A stretch of DNA of 64,000 nt from Strix aluco (GCF_031877795.1 NC_133931.1:130672621-130736620), one strand, 5' to 3'. Positions 51,861-62,136 are shown, counted from the stretch's first letter. Notes: generated from the sequence alone by a model not told the origin. Numbers and translations are program-made.

Positions 51861-54800
51861 GAAGGGAGGAGCTGATGTTTTTAAGGATGTATGTCACATC
51901 TATCTGTAAGGTCTATTGGTTCCACTCCTTATAGAATCACCTGTGTTTTTTTACAAAACTACATGCTATTACACTGAACAATGGCCTATTAAATGCTTTT
52001 AACAAAGCACAATCAGCTTTAAAAATGCTTGTAGGGAGAAGCAACACCACACTGCATGCCATTCATTGATTCTACCACTTAAAAATCAGAACACTGTGAT
52101 GTACAAGTAATTCTGGGACACAGTAAGATATTGCACTCAGCCAAGCCTTACACAAGCGATTGCATCTGCAGAGATTTCACATTCGCCTCTGTGTGACATG
52201 AGCATATGCCATGAGTCCTTGTATTCAGATGCTTCAAGATTTTTTTTCTAGTCTGCAGCAGGAGATCTTGTTTGTCTTTCCAGTAAATGGGGAATAGAAA
52301 GTTGTGGGAAGGACATCCGAAAGTAATCAGCACACAGATGATTTCCTCTGCATCCTCCCTCCAGAATGAGGGGTTCTAACTACACATGAAGCAGAACAGA
52401 CGTCAGTCCGTAGCTGCTGCAGGAGATGAAAGCATTTCAGGCCTGTGCAGAAGGTTTTTTTTCTCTGCAGGATGACAAGGGGTGAAAAGTTTTAAAGACA
52501 TGGAAATAGTCTGGACTGACAGGGCAATGCTGTCTCTCAATCTTACTTAAATCTGCATGCTGCCTCATTTTTCAAAGTAGAATATAAATGCATTTCAAAA
52601 CTACGCCCACTGCCTGTGGGAATTTACCTGATTCAGAAGCTAACTTCAGTGATGTGCACTGTCTGAAACAAGCCTTTACTTGCACCACTGCTTATTTTCA
52701 ACTGTCAGCATGCATACCAAGCGGTATCCATATAATGAAGGATCAGGTTGAAGGTGCTTCCTTCATTGAGACAGATTTTTTTCCATTAAATCATCAGTTA
52801 TATACTCTTTGTTGTAGCTGGAAATTATTTCTCGATATGGAAAACTACCATTCATTATTAGGCTCATTGAAACTCAGGACCTGAAGATAACAAAAAGATT
52901 GATTATTTCCCACCTGCCATAAACAGTTCCCATTGTTGGCTCTTTTGGTGGTTTGGGTTTGGTTTTTTTTATTCTAACTGTGCAGCAAACTTTTTCAGTA
53001 GTTAATTTCAAGGCAAGGTACCAATGGTTTGGCAGTCTCCTCTAATATCGCCTGTGTGATTCTGATTGCTATAATAATTGTATCAAATAATAACTAGAGC
53101 TTTATATGATACCCTCCACAACCTTCTGTGCAAGTACATTTTTACACAAACCAAATACAACCCATGATCATATCTGCTTATTTTCAATTACTCCATTGTT
53201 TTCTACCTCTTACATTTTCCAGTGCTTATTTGATTCATGTACTTCTGAGTCCTTGACCTTATCACTCCCAAGCCTGTTTGAGAATGTGAAGGAATGGATC
53301 TATACAGATCTGCTACAAGTGATGTTCATTGCATTTATATTTTTTCTTTTCTCATAAGAAAATTCTGACAGTCCCCAGGAGCTGAGGCTCTGTAGCTGTC
53401 ACTTCAGGGTGCTATGCCATAAAGATGCAATGGAACTTTTTCAAAACTGTTATTTCATCTCCATTTCGGCAATATGCTGATTAACAGTGGTACAAGCTTG
53501 GTATACCAGAACTCACTGCCACATCAGAGACTTACCAATTTATTTACAGTCTGTCTACACACATCCATTAATATGTGTGTTCATGTAGAGAAAGTATTCT
53601 CACTAGCATTACTTTAATTTGCTTTTATTAGAATGTACTGAGACTGATGATCATTTTAAAAGGACTGCCTACCTTACTTTTAACTTGCCTTCTGGTTTTT
53701 TTGAGAATCTTGTATGCCTTAAGTTAAAAGTCTAAGGTTGGCAAATAGAACAGGTCAAAAAAACTAATTAGATGGTTAAAGCTGAAACAAAAAAGTAAAA
53801 AAATCTGTGATATGGCTTAAATACTTGTGAGATTTACAACTATAGTGAATACTGGCCTGCTTCTTCTATTACTGAAGTCAGTGTGAGTTTCCATTCTATT
53901 ACCTGAGTGAAAACAGAATCAGAGCCAGTGTAGAGGGCTGTTTTTATAACAGCCATGAAGGCTTATAGCTTTATTAAATGGAATGGAGGTGAAGTCCAAA
54001 TGGTCTTAAAAAATTAATTTTAAATTTAGCTTTCAGATGTAAAGTAAGCTAGAATATTAATAATTGTATTATTTTATTGGATGACTTTCAGTGTCATAGA
54101 GCAATAGATTGAGTTGATAATGATCTGAAAAGTAGTCTATGATGTGCCCTGAATTTATTTAAGCTTGATAAACTGGTTTGGCTCCAGTAACAACCAACTG
54201 AGCCTTCTATCAATACATGGACTAAACCTTTGTTTTGACCTCCTCAATTCCTAATATGTAACCTTTGAGGAACAAAAAAGAAAACAAAAGAAGAAAAACA
54301 GTATATACTTTAAATAAGTAAGCACCACCCAGAAAGCTCACTGACTGCCACTGCAGAAGTTTACCACTTTTGAGAAGGATAACTAGGCATCTCAGTGTAA
54401 GTGAAGCAGCCTTGAGCCATCCTCTTTCTTGGCTTTACTTAAGTATAATTGAGGAAAATTTTCCATTGAATTTGTCTACTGATCCCTTCAACAGCACTCC
54501 CCTATAGGCTGTTGAGCTGCTTTCTGCCTATCGGTTGCTCCTTTTTGAGAATCCATGTCCATTACTCCTGCTGAGAATAACGAATGATGATTTAAGTATA
54601 CACAGCCAGTGGGGAACAGAAACCAAAAGAAGCAGCTGCCATAGCTGTATGCATAGAACCTGTTTGTTTCTCATTAAAAGTCCCTTTGCTGGACTACTTC
54701 TCAAAAGCCACTTTAAATGGTTCTGAAAGAACTGTCATAAAATACTGAAGAAGTATTAGAAGTCAATGGCTATGAGCTGTTTGCACAAAGAACAATGTTC

Positions 54801-57601
54801 CTGCTTCCACACCATTTACTGGTACTCTACAGACTCCCTCTAAATGCTGATCCATGCACCAGACAAGTCACAACTCTCTTTACATACCTGTGCCATGCTC
54901 TTAGAATTCTGTATACCTTTAGCCCTACATGGGAACAGTGTCGTGACCACAGGAGCTTAGCATACCTGGCCTTTCAACACAGGGTGTGGAGGACTGGTGG
55001 AAGTTCTTTGCACTGTCTTGTCTCTCCTCAGGATTTTCCTATAAGAGCACAAATTTTTTGTTACCTTTTTTAACTTAACAGTCAGGAAGAAAACAGAAAA
55101 CATGAAACAATGAATTGCAGTGAGGGGAATACACTGTACTGTTTCTGTATTTTCTCCACTGACAAAGTACTAGTCTTTATTATTCAGAGCAAGATACTGA
55201 CTATAACCAAGCTAAGACGTGAACTGCAGAATCATAAACAGTTTTATTAAAGCTGGCTCTAAACAAGCTGAGATGTCTACACAGCAGACACCAAGTAAAA
55301 TCTGTCCAGGGTTCAGCTTAGTGCTGCATTAAATCGTATAGACCTCATATACCTATGTATCCTACAAAAGAAAGACTAAAGCCAGATTGTGTCACTTAAC
55401 CAGCCGCAGTGCTCAACGGAGTCCCAGAGGGAAACTACTTCTCATATGCAGATTCATTGCTCATCCTTTACTGCTATACAGTAGGGCATGCCTGAATTAT
55501 CTGAACAAATGTGTGAAGCTTTGTGTTGGAATAGATGGAAAGAAATGAGTAACTATTTGCACCAACCAGAAATACTGTGATTCTCTCATCCATATCAGCC
55601 TGAGGAAAACTACGATCTGAGAGCACACCAAACCCAGTTATCCACCGTGTGGTATGAGGTTTGAGGACAATCTAGAAAGATGCAGATCTTTCTCTGAACT
55701 CTGGCATTGCTCTGTTTTCTGGTAATAAGGTACTGGCCAGACAGTATTAAATTGTTTGGCTGGATAATGGCTCACAGTTGGATGATAAGTTTTGAAGGAG
55801 TAGCAAATGCTTCCCAGTGTATGTATTACAGTTTTCAGAATTTTAGGTCTGCCTTCTAATGAATTGTTCAAAACAACGAGAAATAAATGTTCTTTGACAT
55901 CACCTGGAAGCTCATCTCTTTCAAAGCTTTCCCTATCAGCAAATTTTCCAGAGGTAATTTTTTATTATCATCAGTTTCAGTTTAAGTTGTGCCATAGGCA
56001 TTACTGGCTTCAGTGAGAAATAGTTCCTTTAAATAGATATGATCCAAACGGAAAATGAGTTCTTAGATGTTTCCTTGTTAAAGCTGGCTGATCAAATCAC
56101 TTCTGGTATGCTACTGGCTCCAAAAGCTGTCATGTTACTTGTGTTAATTTAGGAGTCCCTGTACTACTAAAGATATTTGCATAATAGCAGCCATTTACAA
56201 TAATTGTCTTTTAAGGAAAAAATATTTTCCAAGCTCACACTATAGAAATAAATTCCCTGTGCACTCTCTTTTTTGGAAATACTTTTATTCTTTCCCCAAG
56301 TTTCTAAGGTTGCTTTTGCATGCCTAGATGGAGTAGATGAGCAGTGTAGCCTACCTTCACAACAGAATCTGTGACAATATCTGTATGATAATGATAGCTT
56401 GCGGGAAGATCAACTTAATAGGCCTTTGTCACTTACCCTAAAATCATTTGGTGTTGCTTGTATTCGTGCTGATGCTAGAGGGAAAAGAGATTCCTTTTTT
56501 TCCTTTTTCATCTTTCCTCAAAATGGGAAGACTACAGATGAATGTCCATGAAGAAAATCACCAAAGGCTCCATAGGTTCAAAAGGTCAAGTATGCATCTG
56601 AGACTGTTAGGTCAAAGCTGACAGTCCTAGAGAACTTCAGTTATGGGTTTTTCAGGATGGTGGTTTGTTGAAAAGAGACTTGTAGACATGGGAAAAGAGC
56701 CATATCAATGAATTATTATCCTCTATCTCCTCCCATGGTACACCCATGTGCACCAATACTGAAATGGCTGGAGCATACCAAGAACATATCTTTTTCGAAG
56801 GCTAGGAGCTGTAGTTCCATATAATCACACCAGCTTTTGTGTGTCGCTGAGCTTCTGGCTGTGTGTCTCCCTCAGCCATTTGCTTTACGGTAGGCGTGGT
56901 AGTTGAAAATCCACATCTTTCAGGGGAGTTTTCACTTCTTTGGGGTGGGGGCTTGTCTCTCCTGTGTGAAACTTCATGGGTAGAACGGAGGGGAATGGTA
57001 GTTTGGTTTGGTCAGGATACATGTGTCCATATTCTTGCACCATCAGAGTATTCCATTAGTAGAAAAAGGGCTATCATTTCTTGAAAATATGTATAAAAGC
57101 AACAGTTGTCTGACATCATATATATATGCAATCAGAACAGATTTTGTCTCAACGGTGTCTCATTAGTATCATAATCAGTCGATAAATGTTCTCCTGATGG
57201 CTATAGTGTGAAATGACTGATTTCAAGGGAAAAGTTTAAAAAACCCCACCACTATTCACTGGAAGTGGAGGTGTCAGGAAATACTCGGACTTGAGTCTCA
57301 GTGCTTTGGATCTAATTTCAATTATTTCAACTTCTTTGGAGCCCACTGAGCTATTTTAGGTTTATGCTGGTGTAATCTTTAGTTAACCTTGATGCCCAGA
57401 TTCATTTTAAATCCTACTTGATTTAAATTGATACCATTCCCGTGAAAGCTAATCTTAAAGAATACTTGTGTACTGTTTCTGCCATGTTCTTTTATTACTG
57501 TTTCAATCTGTCACCATCTGTTGGGCTCCTATTTTGTGGTCAGGCACATTTTGTTGGATCACCTTTTCTTGATGCTGTTGGTTTTTTTATCCAAACTGCA
57601 G

Positions 57602-57635
57602 GTTTAATTCCACGTGCAGTTTAATTCCATGTGTC
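57602..57635 (+). repeat. 17-bp tandem duplication containing E-box-like sites
   Basis: GTTTAATTCCACGTGCA (57602-57618) is followed directly by GTTTAATTCCATGTGTC (57619-57635), sharing GTTTAATTCCAxGTG. The first copy contains the palindromic E-box CACGTG, and the second has the related CATGTG. The pair sits at the AT-rich side of the CpG-island boundary, about 2.05 kb upstream of the predicted COL1A2 start. Confidence 0.8.
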
Positions 57636-59339
57636 GTTTGTCATGCACGTTACCCATTTCATCGGAACTCTTGATAGCGAGGGAACGTCCCGAAGGCGGC
57701 TTCAGACAGGCTGTTCAGCCTGGGTACGGCTGGCTCTCCCTGACACGCGTGGCAGCGTGGCACAGGGGCTCCTTGCTTTCGGCGCTGCCCCTGGGACACA
57801 ACCCCTGTGGGGTCCCCCCTGAGATGGGACACCCATGTCCCATCTTTTCCGTCCTTTCTGTACACGTCCCCCCGGAGGCAGCTTCTAAATCAGGGCTGGA
57901 TACAGCCCCTGCGTCCCTCCCGAGACAGGCTGCAGGGGACACGACCCCCTCCGCTGAGGGGTGGGCAGGAGGCAGTGCGGCCCCCCAGCCCCGCTGCCGG
58001 GAGCCCTCCGGCTCCCCCCGCCGCGGCTCCCCCGCCAGCGCGGAGGCTCGCTGCGGCTCGCCGGTGTGTCTGAGCGGGATCCGCCTGCTTGGCGACCCAC
58101 ACCCGGGGCTGGGGGAGGGAAGGGGAGCCAGCACCACGTCCCGCCGCGCCCTCCTCGCCCCTTCCGCCCCGGAGAGGGGGGCCCGCTCTGAGGCGGGGCT
58201 CCCGCTTGCCTCCGCCGTTACCTCTGCCCGGGACTCCCTTCAGCGAGCAGAGGGGGCCCGGGAGGGGGCCGGCTGCCTGCCGTGGAGGAGCCCCGGGGCG
58301 GGGGGGGGTGCTGGCCGCGGCCGCCGCTTGGCCCGGCCGGCGGGACCACGTCAGCTCCCCTCAGCCGCCGCGGGCCAGAGGCCGGCGGGGCCGAGATGGG
58401 CGACCCCAAGTGACTGCAGCCCCCCGACACCAGTCCCTGGGGCAGAGGCGCCCGGGAGGGGGACGGGGCCCCGCTGCCCGCCGCGAGGGGCGGCCGGTCC
58501 CTGCCGGCCCTCAGGGGCACGGCGCGGACACCTCCTCTCGCCCCCCTCGGCCTTCCTGAGCGCCGGGGGGCAGTCGGCGCCCTCCCCCCCCTTCCGCCCC
58601 CCCCCCCCCACCCCCCCGAGAAGGGCGAAGCCGGCTGCCGGACAGACGTGGCAGGCAACCCCGCCAGCTTCCCCCTCCGCTGGGTGTGCGGGTGGCCGGC
58701 GGGAAGGGGAGCTGCCTGCAGCGCCCGTCCCCCCTCCCGCGCCGGGGAGCCGCCGCGGGGCTGTGTTTAACGGGCCAGCAGGCGGGGAGCGCTCGGTACG
58801 GCCGGCTGCCGGGGCACCTCAGGCCGCCCCCTCGCACACGCACACTGCCCGAGCGGCCGCGAAACCCGGAGAAGAAACTCGCGGCTCCCCGCCCGCGGCC
58901 CTTCCGGAGAGACCGCCCCGGGGAGAGCAAACCCCGCGGAGGGGCTCTGCCGCGGGCGGCTGTGAGCGGGCTCAGGGGGCTGCGGCTGCCCGGTGCTCGC
59001 CGCGGGGAACCGAGCAGCCACGCCGGCTGCCGGCGGGGAGGTGCAAGGGAGCGGGGCGACAAGCTGCCCGCGTCCCGTGCGGGAGGGGCCGGGCGCCGCG
59101 GGCCCGCTGGTGAGGGGGAGCATCGCCTGTGGCCCTCGGTTGCGGTGGGGCGGCGGGGAGAGCTTGAGCAGCGGAGCCAGACTCCTGCCGGCTCCCCCGG
59201 CCGCTTCCCCGCTGCGATCCGAGAGGGGCGGGAGGCTCCGCAGGCCCTGGACAGCTCCTGCTTTGAAAGCCCCGGGAGCGCCCTCCCGGCCGGTGCCAGC
59301 CGCCCGCCCGCCCGGCGCGGCCCCAGAAAAGCAGGGCGA

Positions 59340-59349
59340 GGGGCGGGGG
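59340..59349 (+). promoter_or_regulatory. COL1A2: GC box (putative Sp1/Sp3 site)
   Basis: GGGGCGGGGG lies about 340 bp upstream of the predicted start. Sp-family factors regulate type I collagen genes in other vertebrates. In DNA this GC-rich such a match is not specific, so it is only a candidate. Confidence 0.4.
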
Positions 59350-59470
59350 ACGTCTGAAAAAAAAGTTAAAAAAAAAAAAAAAGAATGAGACGACGAGTCA
59401 GATTTTCCTCCCAAAAGCCTCAAAGTGTCCACGTCCTCAAAGCATGGAACCAATTTAACGTCGTCGTCGC

Positions 59471-59500
59471 CGCCCCCCGGCTCCCCCCGGCTCCCCCCGC
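59471..59500 (+). promoter_or_regulatory. COL1A2: Pyrimidine-rich 10-bp direct repeats upstream of COL1A2
   Basis: Three near-identical 10-bp units (CGCCCCCCGG, CTCCCCCCGG, CTCCCCCCGC) lie about 184-213 bp upstream of the predicted start. A repeated pyrimidine element in the same region of the chicken alpha2(I) promoter is known to be sensitive to S1 nuclease, indicating an unusual DNA structure. Position and composition agree with that element; the assignment is by analogy. Confidence 0.6.
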
Positions 59501-59553
59501 CGACCCCGAGCCCGCCGCTGCCAAGGCTGCCGCCGCCGGCCGGAGACACGGGG

Positions 59554-59559
59554 CACGTG
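59554..59559. promoter_or_regulatory. COL1A2: E-box CACGTG in COL1A2 proximal promoter
   Basis: CACGTG followed by AC lies about 125-130 bp upstream of the predicted start. This palindrome is the preferred site for USF/MYC-type bHLH-zip factors. No evidence in the sequence says which factor, if any, uses it. Confidence 0.45.
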
Positions 59560-59601
59560 ACGGCCTGGGAGCCGCGCGGGCCCCGCGGCCGCCGCGCGCC
59601 C

Positions 59602-59606
59602 ATTGG
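59602..59606 (-). promoter_or_regulatory. COL1A2: Inverted CCAAT box of COL1A2
   Basis: ATTGG (CCAAT on the - strand) lies 78-82 bp upstream of the predicted start. Mammalian and chicken COL1A2 promoters have an inverted CCAAT at about -80, bound by NF-Y (CBF). The same orientation and distance here make this a confident match. Another CCAAT in forward orientation occurs at 59450-59454. Confidence 0.85.
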
Positions 59607-59650
59607 CTGCGTCGCCGCCGGTGACTCGCAGCCCCGGGACCCTCCTGCGG

Positions 59651-59658
59651 TATAAATA
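59651..59658 (+). promoter_or_regulatory. COL1A2: TATA box of COL1A2
   Basis: TATAAATA, followed by GGGCGG, is a strong TATA element in an otherwise GC-rich promoter. It lies about 33 bp upstream of the conserved start-region sequence. A TATA-driven, focused start is the known arrangement for COL1A2. Confidence 0.93.
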
Positions 59659-59736
59659 GGGCGGACCGGGGCTTGATTAATTTAGCATCCCGGGCAGCAG
59701 GTTTCTGCTAAGTTTGGAGTTACTCCTCAAGACTGT

Positions 59737-59757
59737 ATGCCTGCGCCCCGTAGGTAA
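59737..59757 (+). CDS. uORF 1 in COL1A2 leader (6 codons plus stop)
   Basis: ATG CCT GCG CCC CGT AGG TAA encodes MPAPRR. It is in the same frame as COL1A2 (81 nt upstream of the main ATG) but stops after six residues. The base at -3 is T, a poor initiation context, so ribosomes may often scan past it. An upstream AUG at this place is shared with other vertebrate COL1A2 leaders. Confidence 0.75.
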   Translation: MPAPRR

Positions 59758-59798
59758 TCGCTAACCACCGACCAGGGGCTCTGCACCACAAGGAGTCT

Positions 59799-59821
59799 GC
59801 ATGTCTTACAACTAGACATGC
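59799..59821 (+). promoter_or_regulatory. COL1A2: Collagen 5' stem-loop around the start codon
   Basis: GCATGTCT (59799-59806) is perfectly complementary to AGACATGC (59814-59821) with a 7-nt loop TACAACT. The 5' arm holds the uORF 2 start and the 3' arm holds the COL1A2 start codon. Type I and III collagen mRNAs share such a 5' stem-loop at the start codon; it binds LARP6 and controls translation and coordinated synthesis of the chains. Weaker flanking pairing (GAG with CTC) may extend it. The sequence and position match that element closely. Confidence 0.92.
59801..59815 (+). CDS. uORF 2 in COL1A2 leader (4 codons plus stop)
   Basis: ATG TCT TAC AAC TAG encodes MSYN and ends two bases before the COL1A2 ATG, in a different frame. 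It lies wholly within the stem-loop. The -3 base is T, weaker than the G at -3 of the main start. Its short distance to the main ATG leaves little room for reinitiation, so it probably works by leaky scanning or by slowing ribosomes at the hairpin. Confidence 0.75.
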   Translation: MSYN

Positions 59822-59887
59822 TCAGCTTTGTGGATACACGGATCTTGTTGCTGCTCGCAGTAACTTCATACCTAGCGACAGGCCAAC
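59818..59887 (+). CDS. COL1A2: COL1A2 exon 1, coding part: signal peptide of collagen alpha-2(I)
   Basis: COL1A2 encodes the pro-alpha2(I) chain, which joins two pro-alpha1(I) chains in the type I collagen heterotrimer of bone, skin, tendon and other connective tissue. The chain enters the endoplasmic reticulum, is hydroxylated and trimerised, and is secreted. These 70 nt encode 23 residues plus one base of the next codon. They start MLSFVDTR, continue with a hydrophobic core (ILLLLAV) and end ATGQ. Signal peptidase should cut before Q23, matching mammalian COL1A2. The start is fixed by family similarity and by G at -3. The donor GTAAGT follows at 59888. Product length and N-terminal wording fit COL1A2 and not COL1A1, which has a von Willebrand C domain in its N-propeptide. 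Confidence 0.97.
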
Positions 59888-62136
59888 GTAAGTGCTTTTA
59901 GATTGTTTGCGGCATGGGTGGTGTCCGGGGGTGGCTGTCCCGCTCTCTGCGCTCCCTCCAGGCACATGCCCCGCGGAGCGGACGGCTGCCTGCGGCGAGG
60001 GGCAGCTTCCCAAGCTCTAGAGACCCATCTCGTAAGGCTGCCGCCTCCGTCCCAGATCAGAATCTGGCTGCTTTTTTTTTTTTTTTTCCCCCTCAGAAAT
60101 AGAAAAGGATGGCAAAAGGCCAACGAGACCCCCTCCCCCCACCCAAAAAAAAAAAAAAAAAGAGGCTCGTATCCCAAGAAGAATCCCTAATTCAAGCGGA
60201 GATGCTTAAAGGCTGGGAGGAGCGTGTTGACGGCGAGCGGAGGAATCCCGGCTGCACCCGGGATGCGCTTTTGTGAGACTTGAGGCGCGCCTGCCGAAGC
60301 GGGGGAGCCGGGCCGAGCGGCGGCTCCCCCCTGCCCTCGGGGACAGGCCGGCCGGGCGGCGGCCAGCTCCGGATGGGACCCCCCCACCGCCCCGGCCCGC
60401 CGGCGCCTCACCGCGCGGCGGCGCCCCCTGGAGGCGGAGCGGGGCCGCTGCGGCGCGCCGTGCCCCTGGGCGCCCTCCGGCCCGGCCCGGCGCGGCGGGA
60501 AAGCTGCCCGCGGCTCCCCGGGGGCTGCCTGGGCGGCTCCCCGCAGGGTCAGCCCCCCCTCCCGGGGGTCTCCGCAGAGGGAAGGACCGTAGGAGGCAGG
60601 AGGAGGGAGGCAGGGCAGGAATATCGCTTGGCTCCAGGGCGAAAAGGGAATGGGGCTCCCCGCGGGTGCAGCGCGGCTCTCCGCCACTCGCTGGGGAGAG
60701 GATTGGGTCTCCCCCCACCGCCCCGCTGGCGGAGGAGCGCGGCTCCCCCCCGCCTCCCTGCTGGGCGGCGGCAGCCTGCGAAGTGCCCCCTCAGCCCCTC
60801 GCCGCCGTTCCGCTGCGGGACCGGCGTCGACCTGGGGCTGGGCCGGGTTCCCGGGCGGAGGCGGGAGGGAGCAGCCTTGCGCTGCCCGCCCCTGCCGCTC
60901 GCAGCCCCCCGCGGGGGGACGGTGCCCCCCGCGCCCCGCCTCGCCCCCGCTGCCGGCCGCACGGTGGCAGCGGCCCGGAGGAGGCCCGAGGGCCCGCGGC
61001 GGGGCCGTTCTGGCGGGGCGGCCGGGCTGGGGCCTGTCCCGGCGCACCGTGGCCGCCCCCCGGAGACATCCCCCCTCCGCCCCCCCCCGGTGACGGGCAG
61101 CTGTAGCAGCGGCTTCGCAGAAGCTGAGGAGACGGAGCGGTTCGTGTGGGGATCCCGCCGTACCGAGCGCCCCCTTTTTTCCCAAAAGAAGTGTAGTCGG
61201 CAGTGCCAGCATCACCTGGGGACAGGGATGGATTTAACTTTACGTTGGGTTGGTAGAGGCAGTCGGTGTTCTGCCGGGGCATTTCAGTGCTGTCAGTGTT
61301 GAGCACTTCATTATTGTTACCTTTTTGCTAGACTGTATGAATCCCCTGAATTTAGTGTGATCATACTTTGCCAAAGTGACTCTTTGTGGAAAAACACCCA
61401 ACAACCTCTTGGTTAGTAATAATGCCAAATCGCTGGCATTAAAGTGTGATGTAAGACGTTTTTACCGTGGTAAGTTTCAGCCAAAATAGATTTTTAATTG
61501 CTTGAGATTCAGGAAAGATTTTTGAAAATTAGTATGTCCAACTAATTAACAAGAGCGTACTTAGAAGTAAATAAAATACAAAGAGAAAAATTATTTCGTG
61601 TTTAATAGCTTCAAACTGTTCTCTCCCACACACTATGACATTTTACAGGAAACTGTGGAAATGGGTATGTTTAGGTATAACCATTCCCCATAAAAAGTGA
61701 GATGGGGCCAGTTACATTAAAATTTAAGATTATTCCTACAATTTAATATCTTCACATGTGGCAGCCTGTCTGGATTTATTCATTTGTTGCATGCACACAT
61801 ATGTGTAAATGTATATATATATGTGCATTTTTTTTTCCCCATGGAGATATGTTTAAGCACATTTAGAACAGGCTTATAGAAGATACCTGCCTTTTTACTG
61901 TATCAACCATATTACTTGTTCTAATTTCATTAGCAAGTCTGTTTTGAATTTGAAATACACAGCAAGCTCACCTGTGACTCTTTACAGTTTAAGATAATCA
62001 CCTTAAAAGTAAGAAATTACGTTAAGAAAATGTTTCTTGCGTTAAGAAAAAAAAAGCCTTGAAATGTAAAACTTGTCAAATACCTGAATCCACACTCTGA
62101 TTATCTCTCTTTTTTTTCTTTCCCTTCTTTTTCCAG
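59888..62136 (+). other. COL1A2: COL1A2 intron 1 (2249 bp)
   Basis: The donor is GTAAGT and the acceptor TTTTTCCAG follows a long pyrimidine tract. The first 1.3 kb is an extension of the CpG island with T-, A- and G-runs (T16 near 60071, A17 near 60145). The rest is AT-rich and includes the alternating TGTGTAAATGTATATATATA tract near 61800. First-intron regulatory elements are known in collagen genes, but none can be named here. Open frames in the GC-rich part on both strands are compositional. Confidence 0.93.
61789..61826 (+). repeat. Alternating purine-pyrimidine tract in intron 1
   Basis: CA/TG and TA dinucleotide steps (CATGCACACATATGTG, then GTATATATATATGTGC) form a short Z-DNA-prone or easily unwound simple repeat within the AT-rich half of the intron. 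Confidence 0.8.

Larger units (their letters stand above)
44059..57655. other. Intergenic DNA, no gene recognised
   Basis: These 13.6 kb of AT-rich sequence lead up to the CpG island of COL1A2. Open frames of up to about 167 codons (44638-45141, 45979-46344) have no recognisable motif and no splice context. Small repeats are listed separately. By position this is where upstream COL1A2 enhancers would be sought, but no single-sequence signature identifies them. Confidence 0.65.
59684..59817 (+). promoter_or_regulatory. COL1A2: Predicted COL1A2 transcription start and 5' UTR
   Basis: The start is placed at the A of AGCATCCCGGGCAGCAGG, about 33 bp after the TATA box. From here the sequence follows the vertebrate COL1A2 leader, with its TTTCTGCTAAGTTTGGAG block and its GGGGCTCTGCACCACAAGG block. 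The 134-nt leader contains two upstream AUGs with short uORFs and a stem-loop that captures the main start codon. The exact start base is predicted, not measured. Confidence 0.8.
57656..61210. promoter_or_regulatory. CpG island spanning the COL1A2 promoter and 5' half of intron 1
   Basis: Base composition switches abruptly from AT-rich to strongly GC- and CpG-rich at about 57660 and returns to AT-rich after about 61210. Short A-rich dips occur near 59350-59385 and 60065-60165. G/C runs (such as 58300-58310 and 58597-58617) could form G-quadruplex or i-motif structures. The predicted COL1A2 start lies in its right-hand part, with about 2 kb of island upstream. The many long overlapping open frames on both strands follow from the lack of AT-rich stop codons. 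A divergent or antisense noncoding transcript is possible but not shown. Confidence 0.85.

Noticed and set aside
1-57655. Endogenous retrovirus or LTR element
   Set aside because: I saw no paired long terminal repeats, primer-binding site or gag/pol/env-like frame. The only reverse-transcriptase sequences are of the CR1 LINE type.
57614-59113. 499-codon + strand open frame in the GC-rich block
   Set aside because: It is rich in Pro, Arg, Gly and Ala, overlaps long open frames in all other frames, shows no domain or conserved motif, and begins in noncoding context. Stop codons are rare at this GC content, so it is a compositional artefact.
58767-59603. 278-codon - strand open frame across the COL1A2 promoter
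   Set aside because: It has the same composition as its antisense partners and includes a run of Phe/Ser from an A/T homopolymer. It spans promoter elements and shows no family similarity.
60187-61306. Several long open frames on both strands in intron 1 (up to 342 codons)
   Set aside because: They lie within the CpG-rich half of a well-defined intron, overlap each other in most frames, and have no recognisable domain.
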